Shown: positions 11,493 through 23,700 of the stretch, in pieces | Numbering within the stretch: position 1 is the stretch's first letter | How the letters are laid out: each line of letters opens with the position of its first letter | DNA from: Cyanophora paradoxa | Lineage: Eukaryota; Glaucocystophyceae; Cyanophorales; Cyanophoraceae | Reading direction: 5' to 3' | DNA: 64,000 nt | NCBI GenBank assembly: GCA_004431415.1 | Contig: QPMI01000109.1 | Location: forward strand, 62,001 to 126,000 | Position numbers and translations under genes: made by a program | The notes under the pieces: model-generated | The model's input: the letters and a program-made list of their open reading frames with translations, nothing else | Told to the model about the DNA's origin: nothing | Database searches by the model: none

Positions 11493-14400
11493 CTAGCGGG
11501 TGAACTGCCTGGCATCCCCCTTCTCCCTCTTCCCGTACGGGTTCGCCGCGCTGAAGCTGTGCCCCCCCGCCTTCCGCTGCCGCCCGCGTCGGCGGGGCGA
11601 GCGCCGCGGCAGGGGGTGCGGGCACGGGCACCTGCAGAACGGCCCCCTTGCTGCCCTGGCGCCCGGGGCCCGTGCCGAAGCCGCCGCCGCCGCCGCGCCT
11701 CCGGATCTTCTCCCCCTTGCCGCTCCCCATGATATCTGGCGAACCCCCGGGCCGTCGGCAGGCCGCGCGGGCGAGGGGTACCGGGCATGGGATGCGCGCA
11801 CTCAGGTTGACCTTGGGGGGTACGGAGAAGCCGAAGGACCTGGCGACCTGCGGGGCGCGGGGGCGTCAGAGGCGGCGGGGCGGGGCGGGGCGCGGGGTGC
11901 GGGGCGGGCCTTCTGGAGGTCGAGGGCGTGGACGTTGAAGATGTCCTTCAGCGAGTGCGACGCGTACGCCTGCCCCCGCCGCGTCGGCGCCGCGCGGGGG
12001 GCGCCCGGGCCGCGGGAGGGCGGGGGGCACCTGGAGGTAGGAGCGGTAGGCGTCGCGGGCCGACTTGTGCAGGTAGTAGTTCTTCTCCATCAGCCGCTCG
12101 AGCTGCACGGCCGGCGGCGTCAGGCGCGGCGTGCGGGGGAGGGCCGGGGGGCGGGGCGGCGCGCCTGGCTCTGGACGTTGGCGATCTTGGAGGCGGGGAA
12201 CTCGTACTCGTTGAGGGGCACCTTGGCCTGCTTGAGGTACTTCAGGAAGCCGAGCTCCTGCGGGCGGGACGAGGGTCAGCGTGGAGGGGCGGGGGCGCGG
12301 GGCGGGGGCGGGGCGGGGGCGGGGGCGGGGCGGGGCGGGCCTCCGGGGTGAGGAAGAGGAGGGCGCGGCCCTTGCCGCCCTCGCCGCGCGCCGTGCGCCC
12401 CACCCGGTGGATGTACTCCTTCGGCTCGTCCGGCGGGTCGTACTGGATGATCCAGTCCACCTGCCCGGCCCCGACGCGTCAGGCGCCTCGCCGGGAGGAG
12501 GAGCGGGGCGGGGCGGGGCGGGCCTGGGGGATGTCGAGGCCGCGGGCGGCGACGTCGGTGGAGAGGAGGGTGCCGGAGGAGGCGTTGCAGAACTCGAAGA
12601 AGGTCGTCGTCCGCTTGTTCTGCTTCTGCTTCCCGTGCAGGTCCAGCACCGGGATGTCCACCTGCGCCCCACGCTCGCCCCCGGCGGGGCGGGGCGGGGC
12701 GGGGCGGGCGGGCGGACGTAGTTGAGGAGCTCGGCGTGGAACTTGACCGAGTTGCACGACGAGAAGAAGACGATCACCTGTGCCGCGGGGCGTCAGGGCG
12801 CCGCGTCAGGGCGGGGCGGGGGCGGGGCGGGGGCGGGCGGCGGCGGCGGGCCTTCTTCTTGAGGTTCTTCTTGAGGAAGGTGAAGAGGAGGAGGAAGCGA
12901 CGGTCCGAGGGGCACACGACGTAGCCCTGCGCCCCCGCCAGGCCGCTCGGACCGGGGGCGCGCTGGCGCCGCCGGCGAGGGCGGGGGCGCGGGGCGGCGG
13001 ACCTGCTCGAGGCCGTCGACGGTGGCGGTGACGGCGTTGTCGTGCACGCCGACGTAGAGCGGCCGCCGCAGCGACAGCCGCGCCAGGTCCTCCACCTGCG
13101 CGCGCCGCCCGGCCCGCTCGCTCGCGAGGGGGCGGCGGCGGGGAGACGGCGCGGGGCGGGGGCGCGGCGGGCCTTGGTGGTCTGCGTCGCGGAGAAGAGC
13201 ATCGTCCGCCGCTCCGTCGGCAGCAGCTTCAGGATCTGCCGCCCGCGTCAGCCGGGGCGGGCGGCGCCGGGGCGGGGCGGGGCGGGGCGGGGAGGGGCGG
13301 GCGGGCCTGGCGCATCTCCTCCTCGAAGCCGATCTCGAGGATGCGGTCGGCCTCGTCGATGACGAGGACCTGGAGGTTCTTGAAGAGGAAGCCCTTCGTG
13401 TTCTGCAGGTGGTCCAGCAGCCGCCCCGGCGTCGCCACGATCAGCGACACCCCCTTCGCCAGCTTCTCCGCCTCCGCCCGCCGGTTCGCCCCGCCCATCA
13501 CCACCTGCCGCCGCGCCTCAGCGCCGGGGCGGGGCGGGGCGGGGGGCGGGCGGGGCGGCGGGGGCGGGCGGACGCCGTGGGTCTGGTGGTGGTACTTCAT
13601 GAGCTCGCGTGCGACCCCGTAGATCTGGATGCAGAGCTCCCGCGTCGGCGAGATGATCACCACGCCCGTCCCTGCACCGCCCCGCCCCAGCGAGGCTCAG
13701 CCCGGCGGGCAGGGATGGGGCGGCTGCGCGGGGCACCGTTGCGGGGCATGAACTTGAGCTTGTGCAGCAGCTCGATGCACGGCACGAGGAACGCCAGCGT
13801 CTGCGCGGCGGCGTCGCCGGGGGCGGGGGCGGGGGCGGATCGCGGGGGCGGGGGGCGGGGCGGGGCGGACCTTGCCGGAGCCGGTGCGGGCGGCGCCGAG
13901 GATGTCCCGGCCCTCCAGCGCCGGCGGGATGCACCGCGCTTGCACCTGCGCCCGCGTCGGTCAGGCGCCGCCAGCGCGCGGCCGGGGCGGGGCGGGGGGC
14001 GGGCCTCGGTCATGTGGGTGAAGCCCATCTCGACGATGGCCTTGCTCGTCTGCTCCGTCAGCTCGACCTCGTCGAACCGCTTCTCCGATATGATCCCCGC
14101 CACCACCGCCTCCACTGCGGCCCCGCCCGTCAGCCGCCGCCGCCGCCGCCGCCGCCGCGAGGGGCGGGCGCGGGCGGACCGCGCTCCATGCCGCCGGGCG
14201 CGGCGACGGGCCGCGCGCGCTTCTTGTCCCGATCGCTCGGCTTCCCGTCCCGGATGTCGGGCTTCGCCTCCTCCGCCTCCGCCTGCTCCTCGCCGGCCCC
14301 GCCCTCCTCCTGCGCGCCGCGGCTCGGAGGACGCAGCGCGAGGAATAAAGTGCATTGACGCGCCTCGCCCGCATCGCTACCGTCCTCCCCGCCCGCGTCC

Positions 14401-14911
14401 TCGGCGTCGCTCCCGCCGCTCGGCTCGGCGTCCTGCGGACCCGGCTCGGCGTGAGCCCGCCGCCCAGGCGCATCGATGCGCGCATACGCGGGTCTAAGTG
14501 GTCTCCCAAGCGCGCCGAGCGCCGAGCGGACCCGCCCCGCGCGCGCCCCGCGCGCACCTGCTCCTCGCCCGACTCCTCGCTCGCGACTGGCTCGGGCTCG
14601 CGCTGCTTCTTCTTGCGATCCTTCTTGTGCATGCGAGCCTCGTCCGCGCTGTCCAGCGCCTCCTCCAGCGGCACGGCTGCGTGCTTTCGCTTCTTCGCCG
14701 AGGCTGAAGCGTTCGCGAAGGTGCCCGCCTCGGGCCGATCGCGCTTGTGCTTCTGCGGCTGCGGCTCCTCCTGCTCTTCCTTGCGCCCTGCTTGCTTCTC
14801 CTTCTTGCCTCCCGCCGGCATCGAGAAGCGAACGGCGTGCGTGTGCTGCTTCGCGCCCTGTGAGCCCTCGGACGCCCGCTGAGGCTGTCCTAGCTTCTTG
14901 CCGGGTTTCAT
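11493..14911 (-). CDS. HAS1: DEAD-box RNA helicase DDX18/Has1
   Basis: Nucleolar ATP-dependent RNA helicase of 60S ribosome biogenesis. The start at 14911 opens a basic/acidic N-terminal extension ([11 protein letters not shown]...; exon 1 is 14558-14911). The core shows the Q-motif region ([15 protein letters not shown]), motif I (AARTGSGK), Ia ([11 protein letters not shown]), II ([16 protein letters not shown]), III (LFSAT), then [13 protein letters not shown] and [17 protein letters not shown]. The family C-terminus is present: [15 protein letters not shown], then [10 protein letters not shown] and a DARQFTR end, matching the GGGGGFG and SRQFSH tail of animal DDX18. The last two coding segments (11632-11730 and 11493-11576) belong to this tail. 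I read about 19 introns of 50-85 bp; about nine begin with GC rather than GT. The coding frame is intact through the whole core. The family assignment is very secure. Confidence 0.93.
12258..12340 (-). repeat. Introner-like GC-AG intron in HAS1 (PE|EL)
   Basis: 83-nt intron between TPE and ELGFLK. The donor is GAG|GCCCGCC and the body is CCCCG repeats on the coding strand. A CTGAC box lies about 20 nt before the CGCAG acceptor. Confidence 0.75.
12461..12523 (-). repeat. Introner-like GC-AG intron in HAS1 (PQ|VD)
   Basis: 63-nt intron between GLDIPQ and VDWIIQ. Donor CAG|GCCCGCC, CCCCG repeats, CTGACG box, acceptor GGGCAG. Confidence 0.75.
13236..13306 (-). repeat. Introner-like GC-AG intron in HAS1 (RQ|IL)
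   Basis: 71-nt intron between EEEMRQ and ILKLLP. Donor CAG|GCCCGCC, four CCCCG units, CTGACG box 13 nt before the GGCAG acceptor. Confidence 0.75.
13946..14004 (-). repeat. Introner-like GC-AG intron in HAS1 (TE|VQ)
   Basis: 59-nt intron inside the Q-motif region. Donor GAG|GCCCGCC, CTGACC box about 16 nt from the acceptor GCGCAG. The conserved protein on both sides fixes the borders. Confidence 0.78.
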
Positions 14912-15465
14912 CGCTGCTAGCTAGCGCGCCTGATCGCGACGCGCCGCAAAGCAGGGAACTCTCTTTGGGGTATGGACTCCTTCCTTCGTTCGCTTCCCAC
15001 CCGCCTACGCGTACCCCAGTCCCTGGTCATCGTCCTGGTCCAACCGAGCTCCGTCGTCCAAACCAGGAAGGCCGGTGCGTCAGCTGCTTCCGCGTGGCTG
15101 AAGAGTGCCCTTAAAGCCGTTCTGCCGCCCCCGGAGAGCTGGCGTGTGCCGGAAGGCCCGCCAGGCAGTTTGATGGTCTGGCATCCGACCAGCCGGCGTG
15201 GTCCTCCTGCTAGATCGCCTCATATTCGTTCCAAAGCCTTCGGCTGTCACCGGCAGCAGCGGCCGCGGCCCGTTAGGCGCCTGCGATGACCTGGGCAGCA
15301 CCCATGATCTCCGCCGTCCAGCCGGCCTACCCGGGCGGCAGCACTCGCCTTAGAGGCCGGCATAGCACCTCCGCCGGCCGCGAAACCGGTTCCCGAGTCG
15401 GCAGTTCGCGCCGTGGCTGACGGCGTCGCCGCAGGGAAGCCTGTTCGACAGTCGACGGGGACAGA
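14912..15465. promoter_or_regulatory. Divergent intergenic region, HAS1 and Lys-rich gene
   Basis: 554 bp between two divergent start codons. It should hold both 5' UTRs and promoters, but I recognise no specific motif. Open frames here (for example 14972-15289) show no family resemblance. Confidence 0.35.
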
Positions 15466-16781
15466 ATGAGCATCGACGAGCTCGTGGATATGCTTCAGGA
15501 CGGCGGCGCGTCGGATGATGCCCCGAAGACCTGCAAGAAGGTGCCCGGCGCGGCGCCTCCGTCGCGCCCGCGGCCGACGCGGCGCCCCGGCTGGCAGGTC
15601 AAGTGCAAGGCGCCGAGGGGCGCCAAGCAGTTCAACAAAGACGCCAACGACCTCCACAAGAGGGTGCGCCGGCCGCGTGCGGGCGCCCCGGGCGGGGCCG
15701 GCCCACACCGGGCGCGGCAGGTGAAGAAGCTGAGCACGAACCTGAAGAAGTTCACGAAGGGCTCCAAGAAGCTCTCCAAGAGCGTGCGCCCGCCCCTCCT
15801 CCGCCCCTCCCCCCTCGCCCTTGGCCGACGCGCTGTGCCGCCCCGCAGTCCACGAAGCTCGTCAAGTCCCACAAGAAGGTAGCCCCCGCCCCGCTCGCGG
15901 CGCCTCCGGGCGGCCGCCGAACGCCGCCGCCCGCGCGCCCCCGCGCAGCTCGCCAAGGCCCTCTCGAAGGCGCTCAAGGTGCGCCCCCGCGGGGCTGCCC
16001 CGCGCCTCCCCGCGCCTTACGGGGCGCGCGCAGAACAAGATCAAGTTCAACAAGAACGTCAAGAAGCTCGTGAAGATCCAGAAGAAGGTCGCCGGCGGTG
16101 CGCCCTGTACCCCCCGGCCCCGCCCGCCCCGCCCGGCCTCACCGGCGCTCCCCTCCGCAGGCGCCAAGAAGGCGCACAAGGCCGTCGAGAAGGTGCCGCC
16201 GCGCCGCCGCCCCGGGCCCGCTGCCCCCGTTCGACGCCGTACCCCCCGCAGGTCGGCAACGCGATGGAGAACAACATGGCGGTCATCCGGGAGATGTTCG
16301 AGAAGGTGCCGTACCCCCGCGGCCCACGCGTACCCCTCGCCTTCGGCTGAGCGGGGCGCCGCGCAGCTCACGACGGCCCTCGACCGCGCCGTCGAGAAGG
16401 TCCTACCCCCCTCTTCCCCCCCCCCCCCCTCCGGCTCCTCCCCCCCACCCCGCTGATGCGCCCGGGGCGCAGTACGACGAGAAGTACTCCTCGCTGGACG
16501 ACCACACGAACACCGTCGCCGACGACGCGCACTTCGCTGTCTACGTCCGCCCCGCCCCCTCCACCCCGCCCCGGCGGCCCCCGCTCCGCTCTGACCGGCC
16601 CCGCGCGCAGGAGGCGGGGGCGGGCTACGGGGCGGAGGGCGCGGCGGCGGAGGCGGAGGACGCGGGGGCGGAGGCGGACGGCGACGCGGCGCTCTCCGCC
16701 GCCTTCCACGAGGACGGCGCCTTCGCCTTCGCCGCCGAGTCCGGGCCCTGGGGCGCCGAGCAGCCCGCGCCCGTCATGTAG
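15466..16781 (+). CDS. Lys-rich helical protein encoded in eleven tiny exons
   Basis: Eleven exons join in frame to 229 residues: 15466-15540, 15598-15663, 15721-15783, 15849-15878, 15949-15978, 16034-16097, 16161-16192, 16252-16305, 16367-16399, 16473-16544, 16611-16781. Two exons are only 30 nt. All introns are GT-AG, C-rich, and phase 0 except one phase 1. The first two thirds are lysine-rich and probably helical, with recurring K-K-x-x-K patterns (VKKLSTNLKKFTKGSKKLSK, KIKFNKNVKKLVKIQKK), and most exons end in KK or EK. The C-terminus is acidic and Ala-rich. There is no signal peptide or membrane segment. I recognise no family; the pattern suggests an amphipathic or coiled-coil protein. 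The coherent phase across ten introns is the main support. Confidence 0.72.
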
Positions 16782-17722
16782 GCAGCCTCCCCGCCCCCCC
16801 TGTCAGATACTATGTAGGATCCGGCCCCGTATCCATGCGTACATATTTAGATATTACCGATTCGCCGATTTGCGACCGCCTGGTCTTTTTTTTCCACCGC
16901 ACACGCACACGACCCATCAGCACACACCGCTTGTGGGGGGCTATGAGTTCGAGGGAACATGCCAGGATGCTGACGATGATCGGTGATCACAGGGGTGCTG
17001 CCGTATGCACAGGGGTCATTTCGCGATCGCGATCGGGTCCCACTTGGAAACCCGGGCTGTTTTTTTTCCACCTTCATATATGCCGGAATATTCTATTTTC
17101 GTTTCATGCTGCGCTCTGATGCCGCCCACCCCGCAAGGGGAATGCCTAAACACACGGAGTGCCCCCCTCAGGAGGGGTACTCGAGTAGGCGAGGGAAGGT
17201 CTGAGCTGCCGACTGCTCTTGGGGGGCACCAGGCGCAATCCTGGCCCCGGTACCGGAAATGGCCCCACGCCGCCACCAAACCCACGACGCCGCGAGGCTG
17301 AAGGGGGGCGGGCTGTGGTTGAAACGCCGCCGGGGAGCAGCTGAAATGAGAGTCCAATTGGGCGGCCGGCCCGAGGGCCGGAACTCAATTCAGCCACTCC
17401 AGGGCGCAGCACCTTTTGGAATTGCCAGTTGACGTTCATTTGCAATAAACTTGAAAGATGTTCTACTGCACTAGAGCGTGTGTATGTTCACAATGTTAAC
17501 GTTGTGAGTAAGGCTGCAGCTGCAGATCTAGATCTATAGCTAGCTATAGCTATATAGCTATAGAATCCGAGAAAACACTGGCCATGGATTAATAAAGAGA
17601 ATAGCACCGCTTCTAGATACTAACAAATTAAAGCTTCGGACTAGAACAGAGACTAAAATCGAAGCCAGTAAAGAACTAGAAAAGGTTTCGCACACATGTA
17701 CAGCCGGCGGGGGCGGGGGCGG
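16782..17722. other. Convergent intergenic region without a supported gene
   Basis: 940 bp between the ends of the Lys-rich gene (+) and the TIR gene (-). AT content rises, and 17512-17570 is almost only TAGCTA/AGATCT palindromes. GTATGCACAGGGGTCA-like and CGATCGCGATCGGG stretches occur near 17000-17040. No coding exon was found. Confidence 0.45.
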
Positions 17723-20700
17723 CTACAGGCGGGCGACGATGTTGCTGGAGCAGTCCGTGCTGCCGGGGCAGGTCTTGGAGCAGTCGGTGCCAGAGTAGAA
17801 GGGCGCGGCGGCGCGGCCGGCGTTGCAGGAGCAGGCGCCGCTGATGGGGTCGGGGACGCCGCCGTTGCGGCAGCGGGAGGCCTCCTGGGGCTCGTCGTCG
17901 CAGTAGATGCCGGAGTAGGGGTCCGCGCATGCGCACTTGACGGTGGCGTCGTCGAAGGCGCCCCGGCCCTTGCAGGGGTCCCCGTACAGCGCGAGGAACG
18001 ACTGCCGCCTGTACGTCCCGCACGGCGCGTACGGCTTCGTCTCGTTGAAGACCAGCGTGTACCTGCGAAGTGGCGGAGTCAGCTTAAGCTTGCGATCCGG
18101 ATCGGGCCCGGGGGGCGAGGGAGGTTAAGCGGGGGGCGGACTCGGTGCCTGTGATGTCGCGGGAGACGAGGGAGCAGGCCTTGGCGGGGAGCTGCGCGAC
18201 GCTCAGGTCCACGAGCCGCAGCTTCAGCACCTGCTCGTAGCCGCTGTTCAGGTACGCGCTCTCCGGGTACGCGATCTTCTTCGAGTCCGGCGGGTAGTAC
18301 TCGAACGCCAGGTGGTTCCCGTCTGCCCGCCCCCGCGTCACAGAGCGGATCGATCTCGCGGGGGCGCGGGGGCCGGGGGCGGGGCACCGTCGGAGATGAA
18401 GGGGAGGACGGGGAGGCGGGCGGTGCGCTTGGTGCCCTTGTAGTAGGAGCCGAACTCGTACTCGAAGGCGGTCGCCGCGGGGTCCGCCTCCGCCAGGTCC
18501 AGCACCCGCACCGCCGTGTACGTCGACCTGCGCGCGGGGGGCGGAGGAGGGCGGAGGAGGGCGGGGGGGGGCGTGAGACGGGGGGAGACGGGGCCCGGCC
18601 CGGGGCGGGCGAGGGGGCGGGGCCGGGGGCGGGCCAGGCAAGGAGGAAGCGGCCGCTGGCGGAGGTGCGGAGCTCGTAGGGGGTCGAGAAGGTCAGGTCC
18701 ACCCCCGCCGCCGGCCGCACCATCGTCCGGTTCACCGCGTACCGCCGCGCCACGCTCCGCCCTGCCCCGCGCGCGACCCCGAGGCCAGACGGTCAGAGGC
18801 CGGCGGCGGCGCAGACAAGGGGGGCGGGGCGGGGCGGGGCGGGCCGGTGATGTAGAGGTCGGAGGTGCCGGGCGGGTTGTAGATGGAGATGTCCGTGAAG
18901 GCCGGGCCCTGCGGGTCGTACACCTGCGCGGCCCGGGCCCGAGGCCCGGCGTCGGCGGGGAGACATCGCGGGAGGGCGGGGGCGGGGGCGGGCCTTGGAG
19001 TTGTTGCGGGCGGCGCTGTAGCTGTCGTAGTCCTCGGGGTCCGCGGGGACGCCCTCCCACGCCCGCGTCGCCGTCGGGCTCATCTGCCCGCGCGCGGCGC
19101 TCAGCGGCCGCCTCCGGGGGCCCGGGCCGGCGGGGCGGGTCGGGGGCGGACGCGGAGGACGAAGGCGGGGCTGGGGCTGGCGGCCTCGCCGGTGCTGTAC
19201 GTCGGCAGCAGCGTCTCCCGGTCGAAGGGCACGACGAGGACCATGGAGCGCGTGTCGAAGGCCGCGAAGGGGACGCTCGTGTAGGGCGAGGCGGCCGTCC
19301 CGTTGGCGACGGAGGCGGCGCCGTACGCGGTGGCGGCGCCGGCGGCGTCGATGTTGGAGGAGAGGAGGGCGCGGCGGCAGCGGGAGGAGCCGAAGCCGAG
19401 GGCCGGCTCCGCCCACGCGAGCTGCCACGCGCCGGCGACGAGGCGGGCGAGGTACAGCACGGCGCTCGTCTTGCAGTCGCCCGCCGCCCCCGCGATCTTG
19501 CACATCCCCGTCCCCGCCGCGTCTGCCCCGAGGTCAGCGCCGCGCGGCCGAATGAAGCGGCGGGCGGGCCCTTCTCGATGAAGGAGAGGCAGCCGGCGAG
19601 GAGGGTGCCGTTCACGGAGAAGGCGGCGGCGCTGCTCATGAAGAGCTGGTCCCTGGCCGCCGCCCGCTCCGCCGCGTCCACCAGCACCGTCCCCCGCCCC
19701 GTCTCGGGGTTCCCCTGCTCCACGCTCAGCCCCTCCCGAGGGAGGGCGGGGCCGGGGGGCGGGCGCGCGTCGGGCCCGATGGGGTAGACGACGCCGGCGG
19801 CGGCGACGAAGCCGCTCCGCGTGCTCCACGCCACCGGCTCCGCAGCCTCCTGCGTCAGCAGGTCCCGCGTCCCCAGCGGCCGCGCCCACGTCCTGCGGGG
19901 AGACGGCGCCCGTGAGCCGAGTTCGAGGGAAGAGCGGGTGGGGTGGGAAGGGGAGAATGGGGGGTACCAGGCGGAGTCCTCGGCGTACTTGTAGGGGTAC
20001 GAGCAGGCCTTGTACTTGTTACGCCAGGCGACGACGCGGCTGGCGTCCATGAAGCCCAGCAGCCGCCCGTCCGGCGCCCAGCCGTACGCTGCGCGGCGCG
20101 CGCGGCCCGTCTGAGGGGAGGGCGCAGAAGCGGGAGGGGGCCCGGCCGGGCCGGCAGGCGCACAGCGGGCGTTCTTGGAGGCGTCAGTGTTGCAGGCCAG
20201 GCACGAGTCGACGTAGCTCGTCCGCACCGTCCGCGTCTTGTCCGCGGGGTAGACCTGCGTCCCGCCCAATCTGCACCGAGCTCGAGCACGAGCGGCGAAC
20301 TGCAAGGCCGCACCCAGAGGGATGAGCGGACGTCGCGCGGGGAGGCGGCGGCCCACATGGCCGGCGTGGCGTCGCCGACGAGCATGAAGGCGCAGCCGGC
20401 GCCGGCGGGGCTGAAGAGGCCGCGGGCGGGGCGGAGGCGGTAGGAGGGGAGCCAGGTGTTGGTGGCCCGCGGGGCGAGGCTCCCGTCGAAGAGGAGCGTT
20501 GGCTGCCGCTGCACCGGCTCGTCGAACCCGGTCCCCTGCGCCTGTGCCGCCCCGCCCCGGTGGGCCCGCGCCGCGCCACGGCAAGGGAACGCTGGCGCGC
20601 CTTCATGAGGACGAAGTTGCCGAAGACGTCACCGGCGGAGAGCCAGACGGTGCTGGCGCGCCCCGCCGGCTGCTTCTTGGAGAAGGCGACCGCGCGGACG

Positions 20701-23700
20701 GCCCCCGTGAAGAGGCTCAGCGTCACCGTCTCCAGCGGCGACGCGTACAGCCCGCTGCGCGTGTCGTACACCTGCCGCCCGACGCGTGAGCGCGGGGGGC
20801 GGAGGGGAGGGCGAGCCCGGGGCGGACGCGGAGGACGCCGCTCTGCGTTCCGACGGCGACGAAGGGGCCGCTCGGGTGCACCGCGATCGCCCCCGCCTGC
20901 GCCCCGAACGCTGCGCCCCAGGCGAAGCGAAGCGAATCGATCTCTCGGAGAAGGGAGCGTTGCCTGCGGCTGGGAGGGGGCGGAGGGGCACCGTTGAGGT
21001 CGTTGCCGTAGGAGCAGTCGAGCTCGGCGATGGGCCAGACGCTGGCGACGGGGAGCCCGTACTTGTCCGTCACCCCCTGCGCCCCGCCCCGCGTCAGACT
21101 CGAGAGCATTCGAGCCGCCGCCAACACGGCAGCGCGCGCGCCGCGTTGATGGTGAGGGTGGAGTAGAAGAGGGTGTGCCTGCGCGGCGCGCCGCGGTGAG
21201 GCCGTGCGCGGAGGGGCCCGGCCCGGCCCGGCGCGCCCAAGAAGAGGACAACGCGGACCGGACGCAGAGGGGGTCGTAGCCGACGGGCGAGCGCATCTTC
21301 GTCGCGAAGACGGCCCCGTAGCCGGCCTTCGCCATCGGCACCCCCTGCTCCTCCCCCGCCTGCCCCCCGGGCGCATCAGCGGAGAGAGGAGGCGGGGCGG
21401 GGCGGGCCGGGGCGGGGCGGGGCGGGGCGGACGGCGTCGTAGGCGTTGCGGGTGTCGGGGCTCGCCTCGTTGACGAAGCCGGCGAGGAGGAACCCCCGGT
21501 CCTTGATGCGCGGGTAGTCCTCCCCCAGCAGCGACTCCAGCGTCGTCACCGGCGGCTTCGCCAGCGAGTGGTTCGCCAGCTGCCCGCCCCTCAGCCGCCG
21601 CGAACTCGGGTGCGCGGTGGGCGGGGGGCGGCGGCACCCTGTTGTAGGAGTCGATGGTGACGTTGACGGGCTGGGAGGCGGGGAGGGGCGCCGCGGGCAG
21701 GCTGATGGCGAGCGAGAACATCTCGAGGGCGCCCTCCGTCGCCGCGTTCCCCCGCGCGTCGCCCCCGATCTGCACGCCGCGCGTGAACGCGATCAGAATC
21801 TACGACGCCGCTCGATAAGATGCCGGGCCCGCCTTGATCTTGTCGTTCACGATGAAGAAGAGGGCGGAGCAGTCGCCGGCGGTGATCATGCGGTCGTTGT
21901 TGTAGCCCCAGTCGACGCGCCCCGTGGCGGGGTAGGCGGCCCGCAGCGCCGGCTCGACGTTGAAGCGCGCCCAGAGCTTGATGGGCGCCGTCGTGTCCGC
22001 CGAGTCGTACACGTACTGCGCGGCGCGCGGGCGGTGAGAAGGCGGCGGAAGTTCCGGGTTTCTAGAGTCGCCTGCGCCGGCCGGGGCGCACGAGGTAGAG
22101 GTAGTTGGAGTGGTCGCGGGCGTTGCGGGGCCAGGCCCAGACGGCCTCCTGCCCCGTCGTGAGGTAGCACGTCGTCGTGCTGAGGAGCACCTGGGCCCCC
22201 ATCGGCTGCGAGGCCGCTTGCCACTCGCCCGCGCCCGGCGCGAAGAAGGAGGTGCCCGGGAACTCCGTCCAGTCGCCGATCACGTTGAGCAGCCGCAGGT
22301 CCTCTGCCGCGGCCGCTTCAGGAAAGAATACTCGGTGGAAGGACTCAAAGAGAGAGGGCGGACCGTTCCGGAGGGAGAGGGCAGTGATGGTCGCCCCTGC
22401 AGGGATCCCGTGAGCGGCCGAAGTCGAGAGCGGAACCAAAATATAGATCGTGAACTTGGGCCGGGGGCCCACCGGGGGTGACGGCGGCGTCGTACTTGGC
22501 CCAGGCCTTGCTCGGCAGGTTCACGTAGAAGCTGGCGGCGGTCAACGTCAAGAGGCGCAGGAGCGATCGCCGGACCGAGCGCGAGCGGCGGCACCGATCG
22601 CGGGTGAAGGAGCGCGTGACCTCCCGCCCGTCGCTCACGAAGCTCGCCGTCCGCACGAACACGTTCCCTGCGCGGCGGGGTGCGGCGGGGCGGGGGCCTC
22701 ACGGTCAGGAGAGGCAGCGAGCGGGGCCGGGCCGGGGCCGGGGCGGGGCGGGCGGGCCGTTGAAGTCGACGACGGCGTCGAGGAAGCCGTCGAGGTCGAC
22801 CTCGACCTCCTGCCCGCCCGCCGGCCCGCCGGCCGGGGTCGGGGCAAGCGGGGGTCTGGGGCGAGGAGCGGGCGGCGCGCGCGCACGGCCTCGCCGGTGG
22901 GGATGAAGCGCCGCGTCGGCGGCGACCGCACGCTCTCCTGCGCGGGCGAGGTCAGCCTGGGCCAGGCCTAGGGGCGCGGGCCCGGGTCGGCACCGCGTGG
23001 CCGGTGAAGAGGGAGTCGGCGGTGCGCTTGATGACGGGCTTGGAGAGGCGGTCGTTGGAGACGTCCCACACGTTCGCCGCGATCCGCACCTGCCGCCCGC
23101 CTCATCGGTCACCCAATGCGGGCGCCGGAGCTCAAAGAGAGAGGGCGCCGCGCGCCATGACGACGTCGTTGTCTAGGTCCGTGGTCTCCCGCCACCTCAG
23201 GAGGACGACGTTCGCCAGGTAGTTGTTGTTCTCCGAGAAGGCCGCCTGCACGCGCGCGGCCCCGGGCACTCAGTGCTGCTCCGACTTGATTCCCGGCGGC
23301 TTGGGAGCCAGGGATCGAGCGCGGCTCAGCTGCGCAGGGGCACCATGGGGAAGACAAGGGTATACTGCTGGCGCGACGACGAGGCGAGCTCGCGCAGGTT
23401 GATCGACTCGTCCACCCCCGCCGTCGCCGCCGCCAGCACGTCCCGCCCAAAGCTCAGCGCCCCGCGCCGGGCGCCAGCGCCCCCGCCCTCCCCGCCCCGC
23501 AGCCGCCCCGCCCCCGCCGCCGTCGCCGTCGCCGCGGCCGCTCCCCCGCCGCCCCCGGGCCCGCTCGTGCCGCCGCCGCCGCCGGCGTCGAGGAGAGTGC
23601 GGCGGCGGGCAAGGGAGGCGGTTCCGCTGGGGACGGTGGTGCTGCCCTCGATGTAGGCGCCCTGCGTGTCGAAGACGAAGTCGCGGAGGGCGTTGTACGA

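Noticed and set aside
11493-11730. Separate 60-residue gene ([19 protein letters not shown]...)
   Set aside because: It reads well alone, but it is the C-terminal tail of HAS1: an intron joins it in frame to PPKVNL, and GGGGGFG plus the RQFTR end are family features.
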